From the NCBI GenBank assembly GCA_027306695.1, contig DAHUZH010000004.1:1-64000 (forward strand): a stretch of DNA of 64,000 nucleotides. Direction: 5' to 3'. A program made the position numbers and the translations under genes. The notes below the pieces were generated by a model. That model had not been told where the DNA came from and ran no database searches. It saw nothing but the letters and a program-made list of their open reading frames with translations. Positions 42,426 to 50,758 of this stretch are shown one piece after another. This stretch comes from Acidobacteriaceae bacterium (GTDB taxonomy: Bacteria > Acidobacteriota > Terriglobia > Terriglobales > Acidobacteriaceae). How positions within the stretch are numbered: the first letter of the stretch is position 1; every line of letters begins with the position of its first letter.

Positions 42426-42995
42426 ATGAGAGTTCTGGGGATCGACTGCGGCACCGAGTGGACCGGTTACGGCGTGGTGCAAACAGACGCTCGGAGCGAA
42501 CTGCAAGCCGTGGCGCATGGCGCAATCCATCTTTTGAAGCGGGACAGCCTCCCGCATCGCCTGACCATTGTGTATACGCGACTGATGGAGTTGATGGCGG
42601 AGCACCAGCCAGACGTGGTGGCCGTCGAAGAAGTCTTTCATGCGGCCAATACGAAGACCGCATTGAAGCTGGGGCAGGTGCGCGGCGTGGCGCTGCTGGC
42701 AGCCGCCACCTGCAAGCTGCCTATTGCGGAATACGCTCCGCTGGCCGTCAAGTCCGCCGTTTCCGGCTATGGGATGGCCGACAAACAGCAGGTGCAGTTT
42801 ATGGTCACGCGGCTCCTGCATTTGTCCGCGCCGCCAGAGTCGATGGACGCCTCCGATGCGCTGGCCATCGCAATTTGCCATCTTCACCACGCGCAGACGG
42901 CGTTGGCCCAGGGAGTACCGGCAAAACCATTTTCATCCGCCGCAAAAAAACTGCGAAAGCCATCTAACGAAAGTGACCCGCTCGTGGTCAAATGA
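42426..42995 (+). CDS. ruvC: Holliday junction resolvase RuvC
   Basis: RuvC cleaves four-way DNA junctions made by recombination, together with RuvAB. The 189-residue protein has all four acidic catalytic positions: Asp7 in MRVLGIDCGT, Glu69 in VVAVEEVFHA, and Asp141/Asp144 in MDASDALAIAI. The GYGMADKQQVQ loop is typical. The C-terminal 25 residues (PAKPFSSAAKKLRKPS) form a basic tail. It starts at ATG 42426 with AAGGA just upstream. ruvA and ruvB are not in the window. It lies 19 bases before the FecR-type gene. Confidence 0.96.
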   Translation: MRVLGIDCGTEWTGYGVVQTDARSELQAVAHGAIHLLKRDSLPHRLTIVYTRLMELMAEHQPDVVAVEEVFHAANTKTALKLGQVRGVALLAAATCKLPIAEYAPLAVKSAVSGYGMADKQQVQFMVTRLLHLSAPPESMDASDALAIAICHLHHAQTALAQGVPAKPFSSAAKKLRKPSNESDPLVVK

Positions 42996-43014
42996 TGTTT
43001 GCAAGGAGTTCGCC

Positions 43015-44934
43015 ATGCGGAAGATTCAGTATGGGACCATTCATCTACGGGACGTTATAACCAGCCCAGTTGCTCAATCCCCAATACGTTCAGGATTTTT
43101 TCAACGTATGACCGGGACCGCACTGCTGGCCATGGCTGCCAGCTTTTTTGTTTTTACCGCGCTTGCCCACGCGCAGAATACAACGCCGGACAATGGTGGG
43201 TCCGTGGTGACTCCTCCGCAACCACAATCCCCATCCCAATCTTCCGTGCAAGCTCAGCCCAATGCCGGTGGGCCTACACCTCTGGCCATCCGCACCGTGC
43301 GTTTGAGCGATGTCGAAGGGGACGTGGAAATTTTGCGTGGAAACCAGACAGTGTTTTCCCACGCAGTGATGAATATGCCTATCATTCAAGGTTCGCGCAT
43401 CAATACTGGGACCGACGGCAGAGCGGAGATTGAATTTGAAGATGGCAGCGTGACCCGGATCACACCGAATAGTTCGCTGAATATCGACAAGCTGGAAACC
43501 ACAGCGGACGGGACGCTGAAGACCACCATTGACCAGCTTTCTGGATTGATCTATTACGAACTCCGCAGCGATCCGAGCACGCCATACAAGGTCTTGTTTC
43601 AGAATCGGACGGTTCAACCGGCGGTCAACAGCACCTTTCGGATTGATATGACGGCCAATCCGGCGAACCTGGCAGTGATCGACGGTGGAGTGAACGTCCA
43701 TGGGAGCGCGAACGATTATCTTGCCGACGTTAAGCAGGGGCAGACGATCCAGTTTCAACCTTCTGGCAGCACGAAATACACCCTTGCCGATGGAATCATT
43801 CCCAATGGATTCGACCAGTGGAACGACCAGCGCGACGAGGAAGCCGCAAAAGAGGCTGAAAACCAGACCCCCGCTCGCACGCAGCAGGGCGGCGGCGGAG
43901 CGCCCATGGGCAGTCTGCTTGGGTATGGCTGGGGCGACCTGGATGCCTACGGTGGCTGGTATCCGTTGCCGGGCTACGGCATGGTCTGGCAGCCGGGCGG
44001 CATGGGCCCAGGGTTTGATCCTTACGGCTATGGCGGCTGGGCGAACATGGGCATGGGGATGGGATATTCGTGGGTCTCCGGCTATCCGTGGGGATGGTTG
44101 CCCTTTCATTATGGGATGTGGTCCTACATCGGCGGATTTGGCTGGGGATGGATGCCGGGCGCGTACGGCTTTGGCGGACTCGGCTATGGCTACGGCGGTG
44201 GTTACGGGTACGGTTATGGGGGTGGCGGTTATTACCCCTACACCAACGTGTATGGTGGCCCAGCCGGTTACCGCGCGCCTGCTCCTCCCAGAAACTTTCA
44301 GACTGGTGTAAAAGGTGGCCAGCCATCCAGGTCTTTTGTACCGGTTGGACATCCGCCAGCTTCCATGCTGAATGCGGCCAATCGAACTGGCGTGGTGGGG
44401 CATGGTGCTGTCTTTACTCCGCACTCCATCACATTCAATGGCACGAAGATCGCACCACTTCGGTCTGACATGGCTGGCGTGCATGTGCCGGTGCGGAATG
44501 CAGCACTTTATAACAACTATCCCACGCATGCATTCCCAGGCGGTGTTCGTTCTGCCATCCTGAGCCGCAACGCTGGGATTGGCGGCGTGCGCAGTACTGG
44601 CATGCGGGGCACGGGCGGAGTACAGTCGCGGACGGGCGGGTCGGTCGGCACGATGCGCGGCCCCTATTCCGGTGCGCGCGGCGGGGCATTTACCGTGGCC
44701 CGCAACGGTTCCTTTAATGGGCATGCATTTGGAACGATGAATCGCGGGGCCTTCGGCCAACACACTTCCTTTGGCTCACGCGGTAGCTTTGGCGGCGCGC
44801 ATTCGTCCTTCCATAGCGCTGGGGGTAGTTTCCATGGTGGCAGTATGGGCGGCGGTGGTGGTGGGTTCCACGGCGGAGGCGGTGGCGGCGGTCATGGTGG
44901 CGGCGGCGGTGGTGGACACGGCGGTGGCCACTAG
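43015..44934 (+). CDS. FecR-domain/DUF6600-type exported glycine-rich protein
   Basis: This exported protein of 639 residues has no recognised enzymatic motif. A long basic leader with an internal signal peptide (MTGTALLAMAASFFVFTALAHAQ) is followed by a FecR-like domain (about 95-250: GDVEILRGNQTVFSHAV, EIEFEDGSVTRITPNSSL). Next come Trp/Gly/Tyr repeats, such as GYGWGDLDAYGGWYPLPGYG and YPWGWLPFHYGMW, which match the DUF6600 pattern. The end is a Gly/Ser/His-rich tail of runs of G with H. ATG 43015 has AAGGAG six bases upstream. FecR-type domains sit in sensing or surface assemblies; here no sigma-factor gene is adjacent. A role in the cell envelope is inference. Confidence 0.78.
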   Translation: MRKIQYGTIHLRDVITSPVAQSPIRSGFFQRMTGTALLAMAASFFVFTALAHAQNTTPDNGGSVVTPPQPQSPSQSSVQAQPNAGGPTPLAIRTVRLSDVEGDVEILRGNQTVFSHAVMNMPIIQGSRINTGTDGRAEIEFEDGSVTRITPNSSLNIDKLETTADGTLKTTIDQLSGLIYYELRSDPSTPYKVLFQNRTVQPAVNSTFRIDMTANPANLAVIDGGVNVHGSANDYLADVKQGQTIQFQPSGSTKYTLADGIIPNGFDQWNDQRDEEAAKEAENQTPARTQQGGGGAPMGSLLGYGWGDLDAYGGWYPLPGYGMVWQPGGMGPGFDPYGYGGWANMGMGMGYSWVSGYPWGWLPFHYGMWSYIGGFGWGWMPGAYGFGGLGYGYGGGYGYGYGGGGYYPYTNVYGGPAGYRAPAPPRNFQTGVKGGQPSRSFVPVGHPPASMLNAANRTGVVGHGAVFTPHSITFNGTKIAPLRSDMAGVHVPVRNAALYNNYPTHAFPGGVRSAILSRNAGIGGVRSTGMRGTGGVQSRTGGSVGTMRGPYSGARGGAFTVARNGSFNGHAFGTMNRGAFGQHTSFGSRGSFGGAHSSFHSAGGSFHGGSMGGGGGGFHGGGGGGGHGGGGGGGHGGGH

Positions 44935-44968
44935 ATTTGCAAGCTTCAACCTCGAATGCGACATGCAG

Positions 44969-45001
44969 AAGCCGATGGGCAGCCACCGGCTTTTGCTTTT
45001 T
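44969..45001 (+). terminator. Intrinsic terminator after the FecR-type gene
   Basis: AAGCCG (44969-44974) and CGGCTT (44987-44992) form the stem, extended inward by TGG/CCA after one mismatch, and TTTTGCTTTTT follows. It is 35 bases after the stop of the plus-strand gene. On the minus strand the T-run is missing, so it serves the plus strand only. Confidence 0.75.
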
Positions 45002-45024
45002 CGTGGTGAAAACGTCTTAAGGTC

Positions 45025-45840
45025 TCAGCTTGACATGTGCAGTGCGCGGTAAAGCTGCGCCATGGCTTCGAGCGGAACGGCCTCTGCGCGAATTGCCGGG
45101 TTGATCCGCGCTCTTTCCAGCGCAGCCAGAATCGCTGAAGGCTCCCAAATACCGGCGCTCTTCAAATTGTTGAGGAGCATTTTCCGTTTTTGACGAAAAC
45201 AGATTTGCAGGAAGCGTAGGAAGGCGCTGCGCTCGACGTACATTTCCTCAAAGCGCGGGCGCATCTCCAGGCGGACGACTGCGGAGTTGACCCCCGGCGG
45301 CGGCGAGAAGGCCTCTGGCGGCAATACGAAGAGTTTCTCCACCCGCGCATGCATCTGCGCGGTTGCGGAGAGCAGGCCATATTCGCTGACGCCGCATTTG
45401 GCCGCGAGGCGGTCCGCGACCTCATCCTGCACCATCACTACCGCCCGCGCAATCGATGCCACCTGCGCAAACAGGCGCAGCAGAATGTCGGATGTGATGT
45501 AGTAGGGAAGGTTTCCGACGACAATCAGTGGGCCTGTAAAGGACAAATCCACTGCGCTCGACAGGCTGGCGAGTTCAAGTTCCAGAATGTCTGCTTGCAG
45601 GATGCGTACGTGGCTGGCGTGCTTCCATGTTTCCGTCAAGCGTGGGGCCAGAGCGCGGTCCAGCTCGACCGCGATGAGATGGCGTGCGCGTTTCACCAAC
45701 AAGTCGGTGAGCGCGCCGCGCCCCGGGCCTATTTCGAGCACGGTGCTGACGGAGATGTCGCCGAGCGCCTCCACGATGCGCTGGCGGGCATTGGGATCGG
45801 TAAGAAAATTCTGGCCGAGCTTAGGTTTTCTCTGGGACAT
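45025..45840 (-). CDS. rsmA: 16S rRNA dimethyladenosine transferase RsmA/KsgA
   Basis: RsmA dimethylates two adjacent adenosines near the 3' end of 16S rRNA during ribosome maturation. The 271-residue protein has GQNFLTDPNA at the N-terminus, SAM motif I VLEIGPGRGALTDLL, motif IV IVVGNLPYYITSDIL, and FSPPPGVNSAVVRLEMRP in the C-terminal domain. ATG 45840 (MSQRKPKLGQNF) is the family's usual start. The frame stays open upstream through a dispersed repeat, which is not coding sequence. It converges with the FecR-type gene and is divergent from the glycogen-synthase-type gene. Confidence 0.96.
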   Translation of the reverse strand: MSQRKPKLGQNFLTDPNARQRIVEALGDISVSTVLEIGPGRGALTDLLVKRARHLIAVELDRALAPRLTETWKHASHVRILQADILELELASLSSAVDLSFTGPLIVVGNLPYYITSDILLRLFAQVASIARAVVMVQDEVADRLAAKCGVSEYGLLSATAQMHARVEKLFVLPPEAFSPPPGVNSAVVRLEMRPRFEEMYVERSAFLRFLQICFRQKRKMLLNNLKSAGIWEPSAILAALERARINPAIRAEAVPLEAMAQLYRALHMSS

Positions 45841-45870
45841 CTGTCGAGAATAATTTTGTTTGAAACAAAA

Positions 45871-45928
45871 CGCAGGTCCCTCCACTTTGCCCGCTCGCCT
45901 CTGCGAAGCGAACTTCGGTCGGGATGAC
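45871..45928. repeat. Dispersed repeat, right half with an insertion
   Basis: CGCAGGTCCCTCCACTTTGC leads to TTCGGTCGGGATGAC, as in the other copies, but about 25 extra bases (CCCGCTCGCCTCTGCGAAGC and more) sit in between. The element lies upstream of rsmA and downstream of nothing, in the divergent rsmA/glgA-like gap. Confidence 0.7.
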
Positions 45929-46018
45929 CCAATCATGCAAGGGGCTACGGTGTAGGATACCTGTGTTTGCCGCGCGCGCAGGCTGTGACTAGAATAACGC
46001 TTCCAGAGGAGAACAGCA

Positions 46019-47236
46019 TTGCGAGTAGGACTGATGACGCGCGAGTATCCGCCCCACGTCTACGGCGGTGCTGGAGTACATGTCGAATATCTGAGCCGCG
46101 AACTGGCGAAGAAGATTGAAGTGGAAGTCCATTGCTGGGGCAATCAAAAGCTCGACGAGGGCAACCTGCATGTGCGCGGCGCTGAACCCTGGGCGGAACT
46201 GCTACAGGGAACGCAGGAGAAGTTTGCGACCGCGCTGGAAGCGATGAGCCTGAATCTGGCGCAGGTCAAGACACTTTCTGCGATCGACATCGTGCATACG
46301 CATACCTGGTATGTCTCGATGGCGGGATTTCTTGCCAAGAAACTCTTCAACATTCCATTTGTTCTGACGACCCACAGCCTGGAGCCGCTGCGTGCCTGGA
46401 AAGCCGAGCAGCTTGGCAGCGGCTACGCGATGAGTTCGTGGATGGAGCGGACGGCGATCCTCGACGCGGACGCGGTGATCGCAGTTTCCAAAGGGACGAA
46501 GGCCGACATTCTGCGCGCGTACCCGGAAGTTGCTCCGGAAAAAATTCATGTCATCTACAACGGTATCGATCTTGCCGAGTATCAAAAAACGAGCGACACA
46601 GCCGCGCTGACAGAATATGGCGTTGATCCGGCAGTGCCGTATGTGCTGTTTGTGGGTCGCATCACTCGGCAGAAGGGCGTCACGCATCTGGTTGAGGCCA
46701 TCCGCTATTTGCCACGCAATACGCAGGTGGTGCTGTGTGCGGGCGCGCCGGACACGCCGGAGATTGCCACCGAGATGCGGCAGAAAGTGGCGGAGGCGCG
46801 GCGCGTGAATCCGCGCGTGGTGTGGATCGAAAAGATGGTGACGAAGGCGGAGGCGATTCAACTCTACAGCCATGCGCGCGTCTTCTGCTGCCCGTCGGTG
46901 TATGAGCCGTTCGGCATCATCAACCTGGAGGCGATGGCGTGTCAGGCCCCTGTAGTCGCTAGCGCCACTGGTGGCATTCTGGAGGTGGTGATCGAAGGCG
47001 AGACCGGCCACCTCGTACCCTTCGAGCCGGATCCGGTGACGGGGTTTCCGTCGAATCCGGAGCGGTTTGCGCGGGACCTTGCGGCGAGGATCTCCAGTCT
47101 ACTGGCGAACCCGGAAAAATGCAGACAATTTGGGGCGGCTGGCCGCAGGCGCGTGGAAGAGAAATTTTCCTGGTCCGCGATTGCCGATCAGACCGTCGAA
47201 CTGTATCGCAAGCTCATCAAACCCTGGCGAGGATAG
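46019..47236 (+). CDS. Glycogen synthase-type GT4 glycosyltransferase
   Basis: This GT-B fold glycosyltransferase resembles the actinobacterial-type glycogen synthases, which use ADP- or UDP-glucose to extend alpha-1,4-glucan or to make maltose-1-phosphate. The 405-residue protein has MTREYPPHVYGGAGVHVEYL near the N-terminus, THSLEPLRAWK and MERTAILDADAVIAVSKG. The C-terminal nucleotide-binding part has VGRITRQKGV and PSVYEPFGIINLEAMACQAPV with the conserved Glu pair of retaining GT4 enzymes. It starts with TTG 46019 and has GAGGAG seven bases upstream. No glgB, glgC or glgE is nearby, so acceptor and donor remain unproven. Confidence 0.88.
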   Translation: MRVGLMTREYPPHVYGGAGVHVEYLSRELAKKIEVEVHCWGNQKLDEGNLHVRGAEPWAELLQGTQEKFATALEAMSLNLAQVKTLSAIDIVHTHTWYVSMAGFLAKKLFNIPFVLTTHSLEPLRAWKAEQLGSGYAMSSWMERTAILDADAVIAVSKGTKADILRAYPEVAPEKIHVIYNGIDLAEYQKTSDTAALTEYGVDPAVPYVLFVGRITRQKGVTHLVEAIRYLPRNTQVVLCAGAPDTPEIATEMRQKVAEARRVNPRVVWIEKMVTKAEAIQLYSHARVFCCPSVYEPFGIINLEAMACQAPVVASATGGILEVVIEGETGHLVPFEPDPVTGFPSNPERFARDLAARISSLLANPEKCRQFGAAGRRRVEEKFSWSAIADQTVELYRKLIKPWRG

Positions 47237-47372
47237 TACGCGCTTGGTTGCAGAGTGCGATTCGCGAGCATGGCTCGGCACGATTCGAGAAGGTGCGAAC
47301 CAGATGCCAGCCCGATTACCGAGCTGATCGCTTGAGACGAGCTTATAGCACGAGAACCGACGGGGAGCAATC

Positions 47373-47612
47373 ATGCCGTACATTTACATCGACAAAGTTC
47401 TGAATGAACTGCGGGAAGAACTGCTTTCCGCCATGCATGCTGCGGTGGAGCGGGAACTGCGCAAGGGCAAGGTGGACGTCAGTAAGCTGTATCGCGCGTT
47501 CACGCGGGCGGCTGCCGGGCAGTGCTCCAACCCCGTGCGCATCTCCGACCGCTGCATGCATACCACGGTCGGGAAACCCTCCAAACCACGCGCGAACTTT
47601 GCGGGGGAGTGA
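47373..47612 (+). CDS. 79-residue conserved-looking hypothetical protein
   Basis: This is a small soluble protein starting MPYIYIDKVLNELREELL at ATG 47373, with GGGGAG six bases upstream. A helical N-terminus is followed by YRAFTRAAAGQCSNPVRISDRCMH, with two cysteines. I do not recognise the family, although the spacing of the aromatic/RA and CS pieces looks constrained rather than random. It lies 137 bases after the glycogen-synthase-type gene and converges with the APC permease gene. The base composition and ribosome-binding site support a real gene. The function is unknown. Confidence 0.6.
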   Translation: MPYIYIDKVLNELREELLSAMHAAVERELRKGKVDVSKLYRAFTRAAAGQCSNPVRISDRCMHTTVGKPSKPRANFAGE

Positions 47613-47631
47613 GTGCGGATCATGCGGAGAG

Positions 47632-49032
47632 TTATGCATTCCTCTGTCGGCGACGCATCCATAGATACATTGGCAGACCGAGCGCAATCACCAGCAGACC
47701 GCCGAGGGAATTGCGCAGATTGCTCTGCAAAATATAGGCGATGACAAGCACAGAAACTGCGATGAAGGCCGCAGGCAGCCATGGATAGGCGGGCACGCGG
47801 TAAGGGCGCGGACGCTCTGGTTCGCGCTTGCGAAAGACAAAGAGCGTCGTCGCAGTAAGCATGTAGAAGATCCATTCAGCCAGCAGCGCCAGCTCAAACA
47901 GCGCCTGAAATTTTCCTACCAGAAGTAAAAGAGCCGTCGACATTCCAGCCTGCACGCCGAGCGAAACCGAAGGGCTTTCAAAGCGCGGATGAATGCGCGC
48001 CATGGAGCGGAAAAACATTCCATCGCGCGCGGCGGCGAAGGGAATGCGCGCGCCCGAAAGAATGGTCCCGTTCAGCGAGACGAGAATGCTGACCGCCATG
48101 CCGATCGAGACCAGGCCCGCTCCCCAGTCGCCAACCGCGAGGCGCATGGCGTCCGCCGCTGGACGTGGTGAGTTTGCGATGGCATCTGCGGGCAGCATGT
48201 ATTGCACGGCGGCGTTCGTCGCCATGTAGAGTACGGCCACCAGGCCCACACCGACGATGAGCGCAATAGGAATGCTGCGTTCCGGTCTCTGGATTTCCCC
48301 CGCGACCATGTTGAGGTCGTTCCAGCCGTCGTAGGCCCACAGCGCTGCAATCATGGCCACAGTGAATCCAGCCACGCCGCCCTGGCCTCCGGTAAAGATC
48401 GTAGAGAAATTGCTGTTGTGGCCAAGCACGCTGCTGAAGCAGAAAAATACTATTCCCTCGATCAGGACCACTTTGAGAATGGTGAAGACAAGTTGAAATT
48501 CTCCGGCGCGGCGCAGGCCAAGATAATTCAATCCAGTAACCAGCCACGCGATGGCGATGGCGACGATCTGTCCCCACTCCAAACGCAGCGGATGGAGCAG
48601 CAAAGGTTGGCCCAGCCAGCGCAGCGCGGAAAATGTTCCCAGCACGCGCACCACGCCGATGGCGCTGCTGGCGATGGAGGCGGGCTTGGCCACAGCGAAC
48701 CAGGTCCACATATAGAGGAAAGACGGCAGCTCGCCGTAGGCATCGCGGAGATAGACATATTCACCGCCCGCAAAGGGGCGCATGGCGGCGAGTTCGGCGT
48801 ACGTCATTGCACCGAAGAGGGAGAGCAGCCCGGCTGTGATCCACGCCAGATAAACCAGATTTGACGAGCCTGCCGCACGCATCATCTCCTGGGGAACAAG
48901 AAAAATGCCGCTGCCGATAATCGTCCCGGCGACGATGGCGGTCGCCTGCCACACGCCGAGTACGCGCGGAAGATTGTGCGCGTACTGGTTCGCATTGCGA
49001 ATCGGAAAATTACGCGGCTTCGCTGGCTGCAT
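47632..49032 (-). CDS. APC superfamily amino acid permease
   Basis: This is an inner-membrane transporter of the amino acid-polyamine-organocation superfamily. The 466-residue protein has twelve predicted spans and the family's first-helix motif TAIVAGTIIGSGIFLVPQE (about 30-48). The middle segments AALWAYDGWNDLNMVAGEI (residues near 230) and RPERSIPIAL match the LAT-type branch of the family. The start is ATG 49032. It could import or exchange amino acids; the substrate cannot be read. It is 16 bases after the stop of the upstream GT39 gene, so co-transcription is possible. Confidence 0.9.
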   Translation of the reverse strand: MQPAKPRNFPIRNANQYAHNLPRVLGVWQATAIVAGTIIGSGIFLVPQEMMRAAGSSNLVYLAWITAGLLSLFGAMTYAELAAMRPFAGGEYVYLRDAYGELPSFLYMWTWFAVAKPASIASSAIGVVRVLGTFSALRWLGQPLLLHPLRLEWGQIVAIAIAWLVTGLNYLGLRRAGEFQLVFTILKVVLIEGIVFFCFSSVLGHNSNFSTIFTGGQGGVAGFTVAMIAALWAYDGWNDLNMVAGEIQRPERSIPIALIVGVGLVAVLYMATNAAVQYMLPADAIANSPRPAADAMRLAVGDWGAGLVSIGMAVSILVSLNGTILSGARIPFAAARDGMFFRSMARIHPRFESPSVSLGVQAGMSTALLLLVGKFQALFELALLAEWIFYMLTATTLFVFRKREPERPRPYRVPAYPWLPAAFIAVSVLVIAYILQSNLRNSLGGLLVIALGLPMYLWMRRRQRNA

Positions 49033-49047
49033 GAACGTTACTGTATC

Positions 49048-50655
49048 TCACATCCAGTTTTTTACATGTGGCCAAAATGTCGACAGTTGAATCTTTCCTC
49101 CGCGACAAAGATAGATGGGGCCATTTTCGTGAGGCATGGCCAGCGGATTGTAGGTGCGCCCCACTTTTTCGACGGAGGTGAAATATCGTTCCAGTTTTTT
49201 TCTGGATTCTCCGACGACGATGAGGGTTTCTCCACTGTAGCCGCGCGGCCCCCAGAAAAAATAATTTTGATGGCCGCTGATGGCAGGCGGCAAGCCGTAC
49301 TTCGGCCCGTAAATGTTGATGGCGCTGGCCTCGCCGTAGTTGTCGCAGAAGATGCCAACTTTGGCGCGGTCGGCTGGCGGCAGCGAATTATAGATGCGCG
49401 CGACTTCGCCGACCATAGCGTGCCAGCCAAAGCGGTCGGCATAGAACTGGGGCAGCAAGCCAGTCGAAGCGGTCTCGGTGTTGGCGCTGGTCAGGTGCAT
49501 GGCGGTTGTGTAGCGAACCCATGTGGCGGGCGGAAGCACGGGAATTCCCATAGGCAAAGTGATTGCGCCGAAGATCACCAGCACCACACACCATGCGGAC
49601 AGCAGCCATGCTGTTTTACGCGAAGCGGAAAATGCGCCCTGCCATGCCAGCGCTCCAGCGGCAAACAGCACAGGATAAATTGGCGCGACGTAATAATCCT
49701 TGGCGTAAAGATGGATCATAATTGCGAGCAGCAGAATATAGGTCGTGCCGATCCAGCGGAAGCCTCGAGCGTGCTTCGACACGAAGATCCAGAGCAGGCC
49801 GGGCAAGAGCAGAAAGATGCTCAGCGGGTGCAGCATCATGATTTGCTGTCCGACGAAAGCGACCGGGCCAAGCTTCACATTTTTATGGCTATGGTTCACG
49901 TTCTGGAGCCATTCCAGCGTGGGCCACTGGTGATGGATTTGCCATAACAGATACGGCAGCGCGATCAACACAATCAGCGCGACGGCGGCCAGCATCCAGC
50001 GGCTCCATAGAATGCGGCGTTCAGGAGTGAGCATCAGACCAACGAGCAGCGCCACCAGAAAGAACGCCATGGAAGGCTTATTCAACAGGCCGAGGCCGCC
50101 GAGCACGCCGAAGAGAATCCACCAGCGCGGGCTGGCTCCACGGACGATCCAGAGGACGGTAAGCAGGCAGCCCATCCAGAAGACCGGCTCGAAGGCGTTC
50201 ATCGAAAGAAAGCTGTCGATGCCGAGATAGACGGGTGCAATCAGCACGCCGATCATCGCGAGTGCCTGCGCCATGCGCCTGCCGCCGAGAGACCACGCGA
50301 GCAGCCCGGTAAGCAGGACCTTTGCGGCTCCGGCCAGCGCCGAGAAAAGCCGAAACAGTGCCAGGTGATGCAAGCCAAATAACGCCTCTGCCACGCGCGC
50401 CTGCAACGCCACCATGGGGGCCTGATCGACATAACCCCACGCAAGGTGGCGTCCACAAACGACGTAGTACATCTCATCGCGAAAAATTCCGTAGCCGAAG
50501 TGCTGCGCAACAAGATTGCCTACGAATTCCACAGCGAGCTTGATGGCGGCGAAGAGCAGGGCGAGTTGAAGCGCCGGCTTCCAATTGGGTGACTCTGCGG
50601 AAAAACTGACTACTGAACCGGAGATAGTAGAAGGAGATGGCCGATGCTGCATCAA
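49048..50655 (-). CDS. GT39-family membrane glycosyltransferase
   Basis: This 535-residue polytopic protein belongs to the dolichyl-phosphate-mannose/ArnT-like group. After the first span it has GIFRDEMYYVVCGRHLAWGYVDQAP (around 55-79), which carries the acidic catalytic pair and the aromatic stretch of bacterial GT39 proteins. About ten spans follow, and then a soluble C-terminal domain with GIFCDNYGEASAINIYGPKYG. The start is one of two adjacent ATGs at 50655/50652. It is separate in sequence from the GT39 gene at 22032. The acceptor is unknown. Confidence 0.85.
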   Translation of the reverse strand: MMQHRPSPSTISGSVVSFSAESPNWKPALQLALLFAAIKLAVEFVGNLVAQHFGYGIFRDEMYYVVCGRHLAWGYVDQAPMVALQARVAEALFGLHHLALFRLFSALAGAAKVLLTGLLAWSLGGRRMAQALAMIGVLIAPVYLGIDSFLSMNAFEPVFWMGCLLTVLWIVRGASPRWWILFGVLGGLGLLNKPSMAFFLVALLVGLMLTPERRILWSRWMLAAVALIVLIALPYLLWQIHHQWPTLEWLQNVNHSHKNVKLGPVAFVGQQIMMLHPLSIFLLLPGLLWIFVSKHARGFRWIGTTYILLLAIMIHLYAKDYYVAPIYPVLFAAGALAWQGAFSASRKTAWLLSAWCVVLVIFGAITLPMGIPVLPPATWVRYTTAMHLTSANTETASTGLLPQFYADRFGWHAMVGEVARIYNSLPPADRAKVGIFCDNYGEASAINIYGPKYGLPPAISGHQNYFFWGPRGYSGETLIVVGESRKKLERYFTSVEKVGRTYNPLAMPHENGPIYLCRGGKIQLSTFWPHVKNWM

Positions 50656-50758
50656 TGGGACGCTCCCTGGAGTGGAAACTCTCGCTTACGATACGCTGCA
50701 GAGGACGGAGAAGTTCCACACCTGGGGTTGCTGCGCAGCGAACCCCAGATGCTCAGTT

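Noticed and set aside
42724-43014. Upstream extension of the FecR-type reading frame into ruvC
   Set aside because: It is an out-of-frame reading of ruvC. ATG 43015 has AAGGAG at correct spacing.
43090-44763. Minus-strand 557-residue open frame opposite the FecR-type gene
   Set aside because: It mirrors the glycine-rich gene and has His/Arg/Pro bias with no recognisable domain. The plus-strand product has a signal peptide and a FecR domain.
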